A DNA stretch of 64,000 bases from Salinibacterium sp. G-O1 (GCF_030063305.1 NZ_JASISV010000002.1:806001-870000), one strand, 5' to 3'. Shown: positions 14,797 through 23,575, numbered from the stretch's first letter. Translations and numbers: made by a program. The notes: a model not told the origin generated them from the sequence alone.

Positions 14797-14847
14797 CTAG
14801 CTACCCGCCCGCTCCAGCACCAGCTCGCGCACGCGCGCGGCATCCGC
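14797..14847 (-). pseudogene. gatB: C-terminal scrap of a gatB homologue
   Basis: The minus strand reads [16 protein letters not shown] and stops at 14797-14799. Intact GatB in this window ends [16 protein letters not shown]. The scrap joins the right copy of the 114-bp repeat head to head at base 14848, so two unrelated gene ends are fused. The HTH gene starts 22 nt after the scrap's stop on the same strand, suggesting that the donor locus had gatB followed by the HTH/DUF7002-like pair. Confidence 0.8.
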
Positions 14848-14961
14848 ACGGCAACGCCTGGCTCGTCCCCGGCTACGCCATGCAGATGCCCGAGGGTTGG
14901 TGGAACGCGGTGGTCAGCCTCGTTGATGGCGTGATCGCCCTGCCGGAACTGCTGTAGCGCG
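14848..14961 (+). repeat. 114-bp direct repeat, right copy (detached 3' end of the sigma-partner gene)
   Basis: This is a gap-free copy of 12284-12397, about 96 percent identical, including the stop TAG at 14955-14957. It has no start and is joined to the gatB scrap. Three of the four differences are silent and one changes Val to Met, so it has diverged as coding sequence, possibly before import. Confidence 0.9.
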
Positions 14962-14965
14962 TCCT

Positions 14966-14990
14966 GCCGTCCCGCGTACTCTGGGACGGC
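14966..14990 (+). terminator. hairpin after the right repeat copy, probably the original terminator of the sigma-partner gene
   Basis: Perfect arms GCCGTCCC (14966-14973) and GGGACGGC (14983-14990) with a 9-nt loop start 8 nt after the duplicated stop codon. No U-tract follows. Its position relative to the duplicated gene end is what a native terminator would have before the patch was inserted. Confidence 0.45.
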
Positions 14991-15026
14991 ACCACTCTGC
15001 AGCCGCAACCATCCGGGGGACACATC

Positions 15027-15962
15027 ATGACCACGACGCAGCCCATCACCAACTGGACGGCCGACCGCCTCGACGACCTCTCGGGGAAGCGATACCTGAT
15101 TACGGGTGGCAACTCCGGAATCGGATTCGAAGCCGCGGCCCACCTTCGGCGCGCCCACGCTGATGTGCTCGTCGCGGCGCGCTCCGCGAGCAAGGGGGCT
15201 GACGCGGTCGCGCAGCTGAAGCGGATCCCGGGCGGCGGCGCCGTGCACCTCATCCAGCTCGATCTTGCAAGCGTCGAATCCATCCGCCAGGCAAACGACG
15301 CGATTCGCACCCATATCGATGCGCTGGATGGCGTTATCAACAACGCCGGAATCATGCAGACACCACAGCTACAGACTGCGGACGGGTTCGAGCTGCAGTT
15401 CGGCACCAATCACCTCGGGCATTTCCTGCTGAACTACCTGCTTTTCGATCTGATCACCGCCCGGTCGGGCCGGATTGTGCCGGTCAGTTCGATCGCACAT
15501 CGTGGTGTGCCCGGGATCAACTTCGACGACCCGATGTTCGCCAACGACTACTCGGCCACGAAGGTGTACTCGCAGAGCAAGCTTGCGAACCTGATGTACG
15601 GCCTTGAGCTCGCCCGTCGGCTCGAAGCAGCCGGGTCCGCGGTGATCGCGGTGACCGCCCATCCGGGATATTCGGCAACAAACCTGCAAAGCACGGGGCC
15701 GACCGGAATTCTCAAGGCAATCTACAAGGTCACCAACAGGCTGCTGGCGCAGTCGCCGACGGCGGGCGCGCTGCCCGAAGTGCTGGCCGTCGCGGGCAAC
15801 GGAGCGCGAAACGGTGCCTACTACGGGCCGACCATGTTCGGCGACGCGCGCGGACCAGTCGGCGAGAGTCACATTTCCGATGCCGCCCAGGATCAGGATG
15901 CCGCGGCTCGCCTGTGGGCGCTCAGCGAGGAGCTGCTCGGGATCACGTGGAAGATCGCCTGA
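15027..15962 (+). CDS. SDR family NAD(P)-dependent oxidoreductase (retinol dehydrogenase/WWOX-like)
   Basis: A 311-residue SDR. The cofactor motif TGGNSGIGFE is at about residues 28-37, NNAG is at about 107-110, the catalytic serine is in VPVSSIAH and the active-site Tyr-Lys pair is YSQSK at about 188-192. The extra C-terminal ~60 residues and NxLGHFLLNYLL place it with the light-dependent protochlorophyllide reductase/RDH-like branch. Substrate unknown. The ATG at 15027 is preceded by CGGGGGA. It lies just outside the right repeat copy. Confidence 0.88.
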   Translation: MTTTQPITNWTADRLDDLSGKRYLITGGNSGIGFEAAAHLRRAHADVLVAARSASKGADAVAQLKRIPGGGAVHLIQLDLASVESIRQANDAIRTHIDALDGVINNAGIMQTPQLQTADGFELQFGTNHLGHFLLNYLLFDLITARSGRIVPVSSIAHRGVPGINFDDPMFANDYSATKVYSQSKLANLMYGLELARRLEAAGSAVIAVTAHPGYSATNLQSTGPTGILKAIYKVTNRLLAQSPTAGALPEVLAVAGNGARNGAYYGPTMFGDARGPVGESHISDAAQDQDAAARLWALSEELLGITWKIA

Positions 15963-15983
15963 CCCTGCCGCGGGGGCCGCTGC

Positions 15984-15989
15984 TACCGT
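15984..15989 (+). promoter_or_regulatory. -10 box TACCGT deciding the GTG start of the winged-helix gene
   Basis: TACCGT ends 6 nt before GTG 15996. The nearby ATG at 15992 is out of frame, so the box supports the GTG. Confidence 0.5.
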
Positions 15990-15995
15990 AAATGC

Positions 15996-17069
15996 GTGAC
16001 CCACCAGCTCACGCGCGACGAGGCCCGGCGCATTGCCGTGCGGGCGCAGCTGCTGGATGCCGACCGGCCGGGCGACGTGGTGGAGGTCGCCGAGCAGCTC
16101 GGTGCGATCAAGATCGACCCGACCGCGACGATCGCGCCGGCCCAACACACCATCCTCTGGTCCCGCATCGGGCTGGGCTACGAGCCGATCCAGCTCTCGA
16201 AAAATGTCGAGGCCGATCGGTTGCTGTTTGAATTCGACGGGTCCTTCCTCCCCATCAGCCTGCTGCCGCTGATGCTGCCCGCCATGCGGCGGTGGCCGCA
16301 ACGGGAGAGCCACCGCGACTGGCTCGAGGCGAACGACAGCTTCCGCACCGACGTGCTGGCCCGACTGCGCTCGGACGGGCCGCTGCTGGCATCCGGCATC
16401 CCGGACACAGCGAAGGTTGCCCGCCCCACCTCGGACGGCTGGTACGGCCCCGGCCAGGTTGTGCACATGCTCGACTTCCTGATGCGGCAGGGCGAGGTCG
16501 CCATCGTCGGGCGCGAGGGTCGCCACCGACTATGGGATCTCGCGGAACGGGTCTACCCGCAGAACCTGCCCGAGTATTCGCTCGAAGAAGCCGAATGGAT
16601 GCTGAACGAACGTCGCCTGCAGGCGGCCGGGATCGCAAAACGCAACTCGCGATGGACCCCGGTTGGCGATGCGGGCGAACCGGCAACGATCGAGGGCAGC
16701 GAGTGGTCGTACCGTGTCGATCCGGGGGCGATCGCAGCGCTCGACGACGACCCGGGCGGACGCGTCGCATTCCTCAACCCTTACGACGGCATGCTCTTCG
16801 ACCGCCCGCGCCTGAAAGAGATTTTCGAGTTCGAGTATGTGCTCGAGCAGTTCAAGCCGAAGGCGCAACGCAAGTACGGGTTTTTCGCGCATCCGATCCT
16901 GATGGGTGATCGATTCGTCGGCCTGCTCGACGCGACCGTCTTTAAGGAGGTGCTCACCGTGAACGCGGTGCACCAGTTTCTGCCGTTCGATGCCGAGGAA
17001 GACGAGATGGTGCGAGCCGAGATCGCGGAGCTCGGCGAATGGCTCGGCGTCACCGTGTCGGCGTGGTGA
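15996..17069 (+). CDS. winged helix DNA-binding domain protein (HTH_42/YcaQ-type)
   Basis: A 357-residue protein of the HTH_42 family, which includes the DNA interstrand-crosslink glycosylases YcaQ and AlkX/AlkZ. The N-terminal LTRDEARRIAVRAQLL and the IQIDPTxTIAPAQHTILWSRIG-like segment are typical, and WYGPGQVVHMLDFLMRQGEVAIVGREG forms the winged-helix part. The QxQ catalytic motif of AlkZ/YcaQ glycosylases is not obvious; APAQHTI occupies the corresponding region. It may repair alkylated or crosslinked DNA, which is an inference from family. Start GTG set by the upstream -10 box. Confidence 0.82.
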   Translation: MTHQLTRDEARRIAVRAQLLDADRPGDVVEVAEQLGAIKIDPTATIAPAQHTILWSRIGLGYEPIQLSKNVEADRLLFEFDGSFLPISLLPLMLPAMRRWPQRESHRDWLEANDSFRTDVLARLRSDGPLLASGIPDTAKVARPTSDGWYGPGQVVHMLDFLMRQGEVAIVGREGRHRLWDLAERVYPQNLPEYSLEEAEWMLNERRLQAAGIAKRNSRWTPVGDAGEPATIEGSEWSYRVDPGAIAALDDDPGGRVAFLNPYDGMLFDRPRLKEIFEFEYVLEQFKPKAQRKYGFFAHPILMGDRFVGLLDATVFKEVLTVNAVHQFLPFDAEEDEMVRAEIAELGEWLGVTVSAW

Positions 17070-17070
17070 G

Positions 17071-17382
17071 CTAGGCGACGCGGCTAACCTCAGCGAAGTG
17101 CTCGACTACCGGGAACGGGTCGTAAAAGTCGTGCAACAGCGCGCGCCACTGCTGGTATTCGGGCGAACCGCGGAAGCCAACCTCGTGATCGGCGACGGTG
17201 TTCCAGCGGACCAGAAGCAGGTAGGTGTCAGGGCGTTCGATGCCTCGGGAGAGTGTCAGCAAGCGGAAGCCGGGCATCCTCGAAATGATGTCTTTCGCCG
17301 TGGCGAATGCGGCCTCGAACTCGGCCTCGCGCCCGGGCTTGATCGGGAGTAGTGCCTGCTCGAGGATGCCATCCGTGCTCAT
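17071..17382 (-). CDS. antibiotic biosynthesis monooxygenase (ABM) domain protein
   Basis: A 103-residue single ABM ferredoxin-like domain: ALLPIKPGREAEFEAAFA, then MPGFRLLTLSRGIERPDTYLLLVRW and the SPEYQQWRALLHDFYDP helix. Such small proteins are heme-degrading, quinol-oxidising or uncharacterised monooxygenases. The open frame runs to 17901 but the ATG 17382 fits the domain and has a TACGCT box 7 nt upstream. Divergent from the flavin-binding protein gene. Confidence 0.85.
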   Translation of the reverse strand: MSTDGILEQALLPIKPGREAEFEAAFATAKDIISRMPGFRLLTLSRGIERPDTYLLLVRWNTVADHEVGFRGSPEYQQWRALLHDFYDPFPVVEHFAEVSRVA

Positions 17383-17389
17383 GGGAGCC

Positions 17390-17415
17390 AGCGTATCCGC
17401 CTCGACGGCTATCCT
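17390..17415. promoter_or_regulatory. divergent -10 boxes between the ABM and PNPOx-like genes
   Basis: TACGCT on the minus strand (17390-17395) is 7 nt before the ABM ATG at 17382. TATCCT on the plus strand (17410-17415) is 6 nt before the ATG at 17422. Both genes are thus likely transcribed without leaders from a 39-nt intergenic region. Confidence 0.5.
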
Positions 17416-17421
17416 CGTGGC

Positions 17422-17868
17422 ATGACGAGCTGGGCCGACATCGAAGCGGATGCCCCGGCTTTCGCCGCGCGCCTGCGCACCGTTTTCGACGCCGGCACCA
17501 ACAAGACCCTCGCCACCCTGCGCCTGGACGGCTCCCCTCGGATCAGCGGCACCGAGCTGGAGTTCGACGACGGACGCATCACGCTCGGCATGATGCCAGA
17601 CTCCCGCAAGCTCGTCGACGTGCAGCGCGACGGCCGTGTTGCGATCCACTCGCCCACCATCGAGCCGCCGAAAGGCACTCTCGGCCTGGGCGACGCGAAG
17701 ATCGGCGGCGTGCTGTTCGCCATCGACCTGCCGCGACCGGATGCCGTGCCCGGCTTCTACTTCGAACTCGACATCAACGAGGCGGTCCTCACCTCGGCCG
17801 ACGGGGAGCAGCTCGTGGTGGAGTTCTGGCATCCCGGACGCGGATTGCAGCGGATCGAGCGGAAGTAG
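17422..17868 (+). CDS. pyridoxamine 5'-phosphate oxidase family protein (split-barrel flavin-binding)
   Basis: A 148-residue split-barrel protein of the PNPOx-like/F420- or FMN-binding superfamily. LATLRLDGSPRISGTELEF at about residues 34-52 and the LGMMPDSRKLVDVQRDGRVAIHS segment are the conserved cofactor-binding strands. Actinobacterial members often use F420 rather than FMN; the substrate is unknown. It is transcribed away from the ABM gene. Confidence 0.82.
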   Translation: MTSWADIEADAPAFAARLRTVFDAGTNKTLATLRLDGSPRISGTELEFDDGRITLGMMPDSRKLVDVQRDGRVAIHSPTIEPPKGTLGLGDAKIGGVLFAIDLPRPDAVPGFYFELDINEAVLTSADGEQLVVEFWHPGRGLQRIERK

Positions 17869-17978
17869 AGGTCTTTCCCGCGGACAGTTCCTCTCCTCCA
17901 CAGCCTCGACGTTGGCGAGTTCTCCACCGGTTTATGAGAACTATTCACATCTATGTTCGATTCTGGGACAATAGATTT

Positions 17979-19460
17979 ATGGTCACCATCGAAGACACCT
18001 TCACCGAATCGCTCGCCGCGGTCCGCGTGGCGACGTCGGCGCTTCCCACAGCTGTTTCGGCTGCTCGCGCCCTCGATGACGACCACCTTTTGAGCGCCCA
18101 GCGCACTCTCGCCGAGGCGCGTCGCGCCCTTGATGCCACCGCGTCCGTGATCGCCGGCGAGATCGGGCACCGCTCCAGGCGTGAGCTCGGGTATAGCGGT
18201 CTCGCCCAACGCGAGGGCTTCCGCAGCCCCGAAAAGCTCGTGCAGCACACCACGGGATCCACTGCTCGGGATGCCACGGCGCTCGTCGCCGTCGGTGCCC
18301 TCGTCCACGCCTCCGACCCCAGCGCCGCCGCCCTCGATCCCGCGGCCGAGAGCGCTGAGCCGCGCGAACCGTGGCTTCGCGCTGTCGGGACTGCCGTGGC
18401 ATCCGGCGCTCTCGGTGTGGAAGCCGCGCAGGCCATCCGCACCGGTCTGGGTCGCCCACACGAGCCTGCAGACGGTGACGACGCGGCAGGGGTCACCGTC
18501 GAACAACTCTCGGGTGCCGTGCTTACTCTTCTCGCCGAAGCCTCCGATCTGCACGCCGACGCGCTCCTTGTGCGCGCGCGTCAACTGCGCGATGAGCTCG
18601 ACCTTGCCGGAGTCGCACGGCGGGAGCAGCAACTCCGCGACGAGCGCAGCATCCGCCGGTTCCGTCGACCCAACGGGCTCAACCGATACATCATCGACCC
18701 AGATATCGAGACTGCGGCATTTCTTGACGACCTGTACGACCACGCGACCTCCCCGCGCCGTGGCAACGTCACATTCTTGTCCGACGACGATCGCGCCTGG
18801 GCCGACTCCGTCAGCCGCGACGCGCGCACCACCGACCAGTACGTACATGACACCTTCACCGACCTGCTGCGCATCGCGGTCGCGAGCGGCTCCACCGCCA
18901 CGCGAGGGCTCATCGGCTCTCGCCAGCCCTCAGTGCGAGTGCTGGTCACCGCCGCGGCGCTCGAATCGGGCGTCGGAGTCGGGCGCATCGAAGGCATCGC
19001 GACCCCGGTTTCCCTCGCAACAGTCGAGCGCAATGCCTGCGCCAACGGAACGGTGCAGGTGACCTTCGATGAAGACGGCAACGCGCTCGACCTGGGCCGA
19101 GAACAACGCCTCTTCTCCCCTCGGCAACGCCTGGTACTTGCCGCTCGTGACGGCGGATGCCGCTTCCCCGGGTGCGACAGACCGCCGAGCTGGACAGAAG
19201 CTCACCACATCGATCACTGGAAGCGAGATCGCGGACGAACCGATATCGACCGAGGCGTGCTGCTCTGCCGACATCACCACATGCTCGTCCACAACAACGG
19301 CTGGGAGATCGAGCACGACAACACCGGCTTCTGGCTGATCCCGCCCGCCGCCATCGATCCGGGCCGGATGCCGCGGCCCATGCCCACGAAAAGCTTGGCC
19401 CTGCACGACCTACTCGCGGTCGGGCTGGCACAGAACAATGTGCTTTCACAAGCAACCTGA
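17979..19460 (+). CDS. DUF222 / HNH endonuclease signature protein
   Basis: A 493-residue protein of the actinobacterial 13E12-repeat type: an alpha-helical DUF222 region over most of the length and a C-terminal HNH nuclease motif at about 390-435 (RDGGCRFPGCDRP, then EAHHIDHWxRGG-like, then LCRHHHMLVHNNGW). The HH...N/H...H residues and the CxxC zinc pairs are present, so it looks active. These genes occur in many copies in actinobacteria and may behave like mobile or domesticated elements. The ATG 17979 fits the family; the frame is open further upstream through the previous gene. No Shine-Dalgarno is seen, and the AT-richer leader 17930-17978 contains a GTTCGA half-site. Confidence 0.85.
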   Translation: MVTIEDTFTESLAAVRVATSALPTAVSAARALDDDHLLSAQRTLAEARRALDATASVIAGEIGHRSRRELGYSGLAQREGFRSPEKLVQHTTGSTARDATALVAVGALVHASDPSAAALDPAAESAEPREPWLRAVGTAVASGALGVEAAQAIRTGLGRPHEPADGDDAAGVTVEQLSGAVLTLLAEASDLHADALLVRARQLRDELDLAGVARREQQLRDERSIRRFRRPNGLNRYIIDPDIETAAFLDDLYDHATSPRRGNVTFLSDDDRAWADSVSRDARTTDQYVHDTFTDLLRIAVASGSTATRGLIGSRQPSVRVLVTAAALESGVGVGRIEGIATPVSLATVERNACANGTVQVTFDEDGNALDLGREQRLFSPRQRLVLAARDGGCRFPGCDRPPSWTEAHHIDHWKRDRGRTDIDRGVLLCRHHHMLVHNNGWEIEHDNTGFWLIPPAAIDPGRMPRPMPTKSLALHDLLAVGLAQNNVLSQAT

Positions 19461-19563
19461 CGTATCGTGGCTCCCACCGAAATGGGGCCACCGAGGCAGA
19501 ACTGCCGAATTTGACGCTGAGCAGCTCACAACAGGGCCCCGAACTCGCTGGATTGGGGGAACC

Positions 19564-20400
19564 ATGACACACACTGCACGACGTATTCGCGCAGCAGCAG
19601 GCGCGCTGGTGGTGACCCTGGCGCTCGCTCTCGGGCTGGTGGTGCTGCAGCCAACCGCAGCCCACGCCGCGGAAACTGACACCATCTACTCTCTGGTCAA
19701 CGAGGCCAGGTGGAGCCAGGGCAGCGCAGGTCTGGTGAGAAACTCCGCCATGGATACTGTCGCAGCCGGGTGGGCCGCCCAGCTGGCACAGGCCGGAACT
19801 CTCTCGCACAATCCCTCGTACTCGAGCCAGATTCCGGGCGGCTGGACCGCCGCCGCAGAGAACGTGGCGCAGGGATACGCCGGCGGGGCCGCTATGCAGA
19901 ACGGCTGGATGAACTCCCCCGGGCACCGCACCAACATCCTCGGAAACTTCACAGACATCGGAATCGCCTACCTCGAATCGGGCGGCACCACCTGGGGCGT
20001 CCAGGTCTTTGCCAACTATCCCGGCAGTGTTGGTCCCGCGGCTCCCGTCGCGGCTCCAGTCGCGCCCGCGCCAGTCGAACCCGCACCCGCGGAACCTGCA
20101 CCCGTAGCCGAAGCTCCTGCCGCGACCCCGACACCCGAGCCGACAGCGGCCGACCCGAGCGCGACGGCGACCGCGAACGAGGAACCCGGCGCCGCGAATA
20201 CGCGCGCGAAGACCGCTACCCCGGCCCCGAACCTGGAAAACAGCCGATCAGCCAGCTCCGCCGCATTGGCGGACGACTCGGGCAGCCCGTCCTCGCCGCT
20301 GTGGGCTGCGGCGCTCGGCCTGGCCGTCGTCATCGCGGGAGTGTTGCTGTCGCAGATGCTTCGCACCCGGCGAGCCAGTCGCGCTCGACACGCGCTGTAA
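19564..20400 (+). CDS. secreted CAP (SCP/PR1) domain protein with C-terminal membrane anchor
   Basis: A 278-residue surface protein. A signal peptide covers about 1-37 (cleavage after AAHA). The CAP domain is about 40-155 and contains NxAR, the LSHNPSYSSQIPG region, ENVAQGY, WMNSPGHRTNIL and the final GTTWGVQVFA strand. A Pro/Ala/Glu-rich linker (about 158-245) and a C-terminal membrane helix (about 249-268) with an RxxRASRAR tail follow. No LPXTG/LAXTG motif is present, so anchoring is by the helix. CAP proteins bind lipids or act extracellularly; the role here is unknown. GGGGGAACC before the ATG 19564 is the Shine-Dalgarno. Confidence 0.85.
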   Translation: MTHTARRIRAAAGALVVTLALALGLVVLQPTAAHAAETDTIYSLVNEARWSQGSAGLVRNSAMDTVAAGWAAQLAQAGTLSHNPSYSSQIPGGWTAAAENVAQGYAGGAAMQNGWMNSPGHRTNILGNFTDIGIAYLESGGTTWGVQVFANYPGSVGPAAPVAAPVAPAPVEPAPAEPAPVAEAPAATPTPEPTAADPSATATANEEPGAANTRAKTATPAPNLENSRSASSAALADDSGSPSSPLWAAALGLAVVIAGVLLSQMLRTRRASRARHAL

Positions 20401-20433
20401 ACACCTGCGACCCAGCTACGGGCGCTGCAGTTA

Positions 20434-21948
20434 CTACTGCTGAGCGCGCTCCAGCACCAGTTCGCGCACGCGAGCGGCATCCGCGGTGCCCTTCATCGCC
20501 TTCATGACAGCACCGATAACGGCGCCGGCAGCCTGCACCTTGCCCTCGCGGATCTTCTCGAGCACATCGGGCTGCGCAGCAAGCGCCTCATCGATGGCCG
20601 CGATCAGGGCACCGTCATCGGAGACGACCTTGAGCCCCCGAGACTCCACAACCTGCGCGGGAGAACCCTCGCCGGCGATGACGCCCTCGAGCACCTGGCG
20701 AGCCAGTCGGTCGGTCAGCTCACCGGAGTCGACGAGGGCGACGAGAGCCGCAACATCCGCAGGTGACACCAGCGACGCCGCATCCACGGAAGAAACGTTT
20801 GCGAGGCGCGCGATCTCGCCGGTCCACCACTTGCGCGCCTGGGCAGGAGCCGCCCCGGCCGCGACGGTCTCGTCGATCTCCACCAGCAGGCCGGAGTTGA
20901 CGACATCCTGGAACTCGAGGTCGGTGAAACCCCACTCACCCTGCAACCGCTTCTTGCGCAGCGACGGGGCCTCGGGAAGCGCAGCACGCAGCTCCTCGAT
21001 GAGCTCAAGCGACGGCTCGACGGGCAGCAGGTCGGGCTCCGGGAAGTAGCGGTAGTCGTCCGCGTCGCTCTTCGGCCGGCCTGCCGACGTAACGCCGGTG
21101 TCTTCGTGCCAGTGACGCGTTTCCTGGATGATGGTGCCGCCGCCGTCGAGGATCGCAGCCTGACGCTGGATCTCGTAGCGGATCGCACGCTCGACCGAGC
21201 GCAGGCTGTTGACGTTCTTGGTCTCGGTCCGCGTGCCGAGCTTGCCCGAGCCGCGGGGAGACAGCGAGATGTTGGCGTCGCAACGAAGGTTGCCGCGCTC
21301 CATCTTGGCCTCCGAGATCCCCAGCGACACGACGATGTCGCGAATTGCCGAAACATAGACCTTCGCAAGCTCGGGAGCATCCGCTTCGGCGCCAGTGATC
21401 ATTCTGGTGACGATCTCGACCAGCGGAACGCCGGCACGGTTGTAATCGACGAGCGAATATTCGGCGCCCTGGATGCGTCCGGTCGCACCACCCACGTGGG
21501 TGAGCTTTCCGGCGTCTTCCTCCATGTGCGCGCGCTCGATGTCGATGGTGAACTTCTTGCCGCTCGCGAGCTCCACCTCGACCTGGCCATCGAAGGCGAT
21601 CGGCTCGTCGAACTGGCTGATCTGATAGTTCTTGGCAAGGTCAGGGTAGAAGTAGTTTTTGCGCGCGAAGCGGCTCGACGGTGCGATCTGGCACCCGAGT
21701 GCGAGGCCGAGGCTGATCGAATACTTGATCGCCTGCTCGTTCACCACGGGCAGCGACCCCGGCAGTCCGAGGTCGACGGGGGTGATCGTCGTGTTCGGCT
21801 CGTGCGGCACATTGCCGAGCGCGGCGGGGTTCGGAGCATCCGAGAACATCTTGGTCTGGGTGTTCAGCTCGACATGCACCTCGAAACCAAGCACAGGCTC
21901 GAAGAGTTCGAGGGCACGGTCGTAGTCCATCAGATCAGCTTTAGCCAC
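20434..21948 (-). CDS. gatB: Asp-tRNA(Asn)/Glu-tRNA(Gln) amidotransferase subunit B
   Basis: A full-length 504-residue Gat[22 protein letters not shown] at the start, the [19 protein letters not shown] cradle, the HMEEDAGKL motif, the [16 protein letters not shown] signature and RCDANISL are all present; the C-terminal YqeY-like tail domain ends in [13 protein letters not shown]. It phosphorylates the misacylated tRNA and transfers ammonia from GatA. The GTG start at 21948 has its own TAGAAT box 6 nt upstream. Unusually, gatB is separated from gatA by the EamA and CGNR genes. Confidence 0.97.
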   Translation of the reverse strand: MAKADLMDYDRALELFEPVLGFEVHVELNTQTKMFSDAPNPAALGNVPHEPNTTITPVDLGLPGSLPVVNEQAIKYSISLGLALGCQIAPSSRFARKNYFYPDLAKNYQISQFDEPIAFDGQVEVELASGKKFTIDIERAHMEEDAGKLTHVGGATGRIQGAEYSLVDYNRAGVPLVEIVTRMITGAEADAPELAKVYVSAIRDIVVSLGISEAKMERGNLRCDANISLSPRGSGKLGTRTETKNVNSLRSVERAIRYEIQRQAAILDGGGTIIQETRHWHEDTGVTSAGRPKSDADDYRYFPEPDLLPVEPSLELIEELRAALPEAPSLRKKRLQGEWGFTDLEFQDVVNSGLLVEIDETVAAGAAPAQARKWWTGEIARLANVSSVDAASLVSPADVAALVALVDSGELTDRLARQVLEGVIAGEGSPAQVVESRGLKVVSDDGALIAAIDEALAAQPDVLEKIREGKVQAAGAVIGAVMKAMKGTADAARVRELVLERAQQ

Positions 21949-21954
21949 CAGACG

Positions 21955-21960
21955 ATTCTA
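21955..21960 (-). promoter_or_regulatory. -10 box TAGAAT of gatB, overlapping the EamA stop codon
   Basis: TAGAAT on the minus strand ends 6 nt before the GTG 21948; its first three bases are the stop of the EamA gene. gatB can therefore be transcribed independently of the gene inserted before it. Confidence 0.55.
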
Positions 21961-22941
21961 GCCGGGGGTGGATGCCGCAGACTCCAGGTTGCCGTCGGAG
22001 CCAGGCAGCTCGAGGTCAGCGTCATCGTCCGACACGACCGTCACGACCTCGATCGGCGCCGGCCGCTCGGAGTGGACGAACGCTATTCCGGCCAGGATCA
22101 GGAGCCCGCCCAGCAGCTGCACCGCGCCGAGGTTTTCGCCGAGCAGCAGCCACGCGAAGAGCGCCGCGAACACCACCTCGAGCAACCCGATGAACGACAT
22201 AAGTCGCGAGCCGAGCATCCCGGTGGCGATGATGCTGGTGGCGTATGCAACCGCGGTGCCGATGACAGCGACGATGCCCAGCAGCACCCACCAGGGAGCC
22301 GTGCCCGTCAGGAACGGCATGTCGGTGAAGGCTGCGGTGAACGGCAGCACACCGATGACCCCAAGCAGGGAGAGCACGATCGATCCGAGTAGCAGCCCGG
22401 ATGCGGCCAGGGCGACCGGTGGAAGCCCCTCGGACGGGCGAGCCGCAATCAGGTAATAGGTGGCGGCCCCGATGGCGGCCAGAAGTCCTGCGGAGACCCC
22501 GATCACGTCACCCGCGATGCTGCCGGGCCCCACGACAAGGACGAGACCGACGATGGCGATCGCCGCACCGATCAGTACGACCTTCTTCGGGATGACGCGG
22601 GTCGTGGCCCACGCGAACAGCACGAGCAGGATCGGCGCCAGATATTCCAGCAGGATCGCGGTACCGACAGGTATGCGCTGGACGGCAATGAAGTAGGCGA
22701 GTTGAGTGCCGGCAACACCGATCAGCGCCATGCCGACGATGCGCCAGCGGGCGCGCCAGAGGCTACCCCAATTGCGGTGCAGGGCCTTGATCGCGAGCGG
22801 CGCCAGCACAATTCCGGCGATCGCGGTGCGCATCGCGACGGCGGCGGTGGGGCTCCATCCATTCTCCAGCAGCGGCTTGATGAACGCCCCGGAGACGCCG
22901 AAAGCGAGCGACGCGGTGATGCCGATAATGAGCGCTTTCAT
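21958..22941 (-). CDS. EamA family transporter (DMT superfamily, RhtA-like exporter)
   Basis: A 327-residue protein with ten hydrophobic segments and two EamA repeats (about 5-140 and 155-290). SLAFGVSGAFIKPLLE at the start and FIGLLEVVFAALFAWLLLGE in the second repeat are the typical sequences. It probably exports amino acids or small metabolites. An acidic, Ser-rich C-terminal tail of about 30 residues is cytoplasmic. It is divergent from a CGNR regulator, a common EamA partner, and ends 9 nt before gatB. Confidence 0.88.
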   Translation of the reverse strand: MKALIIGITASLAFGVSGAFIKPLLENGWSPTAAVAMRTAIAGIVLAPLAIKALHRNWGSLWRARWRIVGMALIGVAGTQLAYFIAVQRIPVGTAILLEYLAPILLVLFAWATTRVIPKKVVLIGAAIAIVGLVLVVGPGSIAGDVIGVSAGLLAAIGAATYYLIAARPSEGLPPVALAASGLLLGSIVLSLLGVIGVLPFTAAFTDMPFLTGTAPWWVLLGIVAVIGTAVAYATSIIATGMLGSRLMSFIGLLEVVFAALFAWLLLGENLGAVQLLGGLLILAGIAFVHSERPAPIEVVTVVSDDDADLELPGSDGNLESAASTPG

Positions 22942-23009
22942 GGTGCCTGTCTGTCCGCTATTTCCAGTGATGAGATTGACGGTACTCTTGACCTAAATAA
23001 GGAGTCAAA

Positions 23010-23552
23010 TTGCATTTTGCCCCTGACACAGAAGATGCTTTGCTCTTCACAGTCGCGCTGGGAAATACCGATCCCGGCGCCTCACGAAGCGGCGACGATG
23101 AGCTCGCCACGATCGATCAACTCGAGACACTTTTCGACGCCCACGGCTATTCGGGGCGGTTCGATCGTGACGCCGCCGAACTGGCCTCGGTGGTTGACAC
23201 ACGGTCGCTGCTGCGACGGGTCTGGAGCCTCCCGCGCGACGAGGCCGTCGTCGAGGTGAACCGCATGTTGAAGGAGGCTGGCGCACTCCCGTACCTCGTG
23301 CGGCACGAGCCCTTCGACTGGCATTTGCACGCGACCCCGTTGGGAGCGCCCCTGGCCGAACGCATCAGGGTGGAGGTGTCGCTGGCGATAGTCGACGTGA
23401 TCAGGTCAAACGAGACCGGACGCATGCGCGTGTGCGCTGCACCAGATTGCACGGGCCTGCTGCTCGACCTGTCGCGCAACGGGTCGAAGCGCTTCTGCAG
23501 CGTCCGATGCGGAAACCGGATGAACCAGTTGGCGTTCCGCGAGAGGGCTTAA
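23010..23552 (+). CDS. CGNR zinc finger protein, probable regulator of the divergent EamA gene
   Basis: A 180-residue protein with an N-terminal ABATE-like stress domain (LHFAPDTEDALLF, then TVALGNT and LDAHGYSG-like) and the C-terminal CGNR zinc finger: CAAPDC, then RFCSVRCGNRMNQLAFR. The finger cysteines and CGNR tetrapeptide are intact. Such proteins are transcriptional regulators, often beside transporters. The start is a TTG at 23010, supported by AGGAG at 23001-23004 and spacing; a better ATG or GTG is missing. It shares a 68-nt intergenic region with EamA. Confidence 0.85.
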   Translation: MHFAPDTEDALLFTVALGNTDPGASRSGDDELATIDQLETLFDAHGYSGRFDRDAAELASVVDTRSLLRRVWSLPRDEAVVEVNRMLKEAGALPYLVRHEPFDWHLHATPLGAPLAERIRVEVSLAIVDVIRSNETGRMRVCAAPDCTGLLLDLSRNGSKRFCSVRCGNRMNQLAFRERA

Positions 23553-23575
23553 GCCCCCTCGCGAACACAACGTCT

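Noticed and set aside
15010-15026. GGGGGACA before the SDR gene as another copy of the regulatory element seen near glgE
   Set aside because: Here it is followed by the start codon at Shine-Dalgarno distance, has no palindromic partner and is better explained as a ribosome-binding site.
17352-17978. N-terminal extension of the DUF222-HNH protein through the open frame upstream
   Set aside because: The extension overlaps the PNPOx-like gene in another frame and has shadow-type Arg/His-rich composition; the ATG 17979 begins the family-like sequence.
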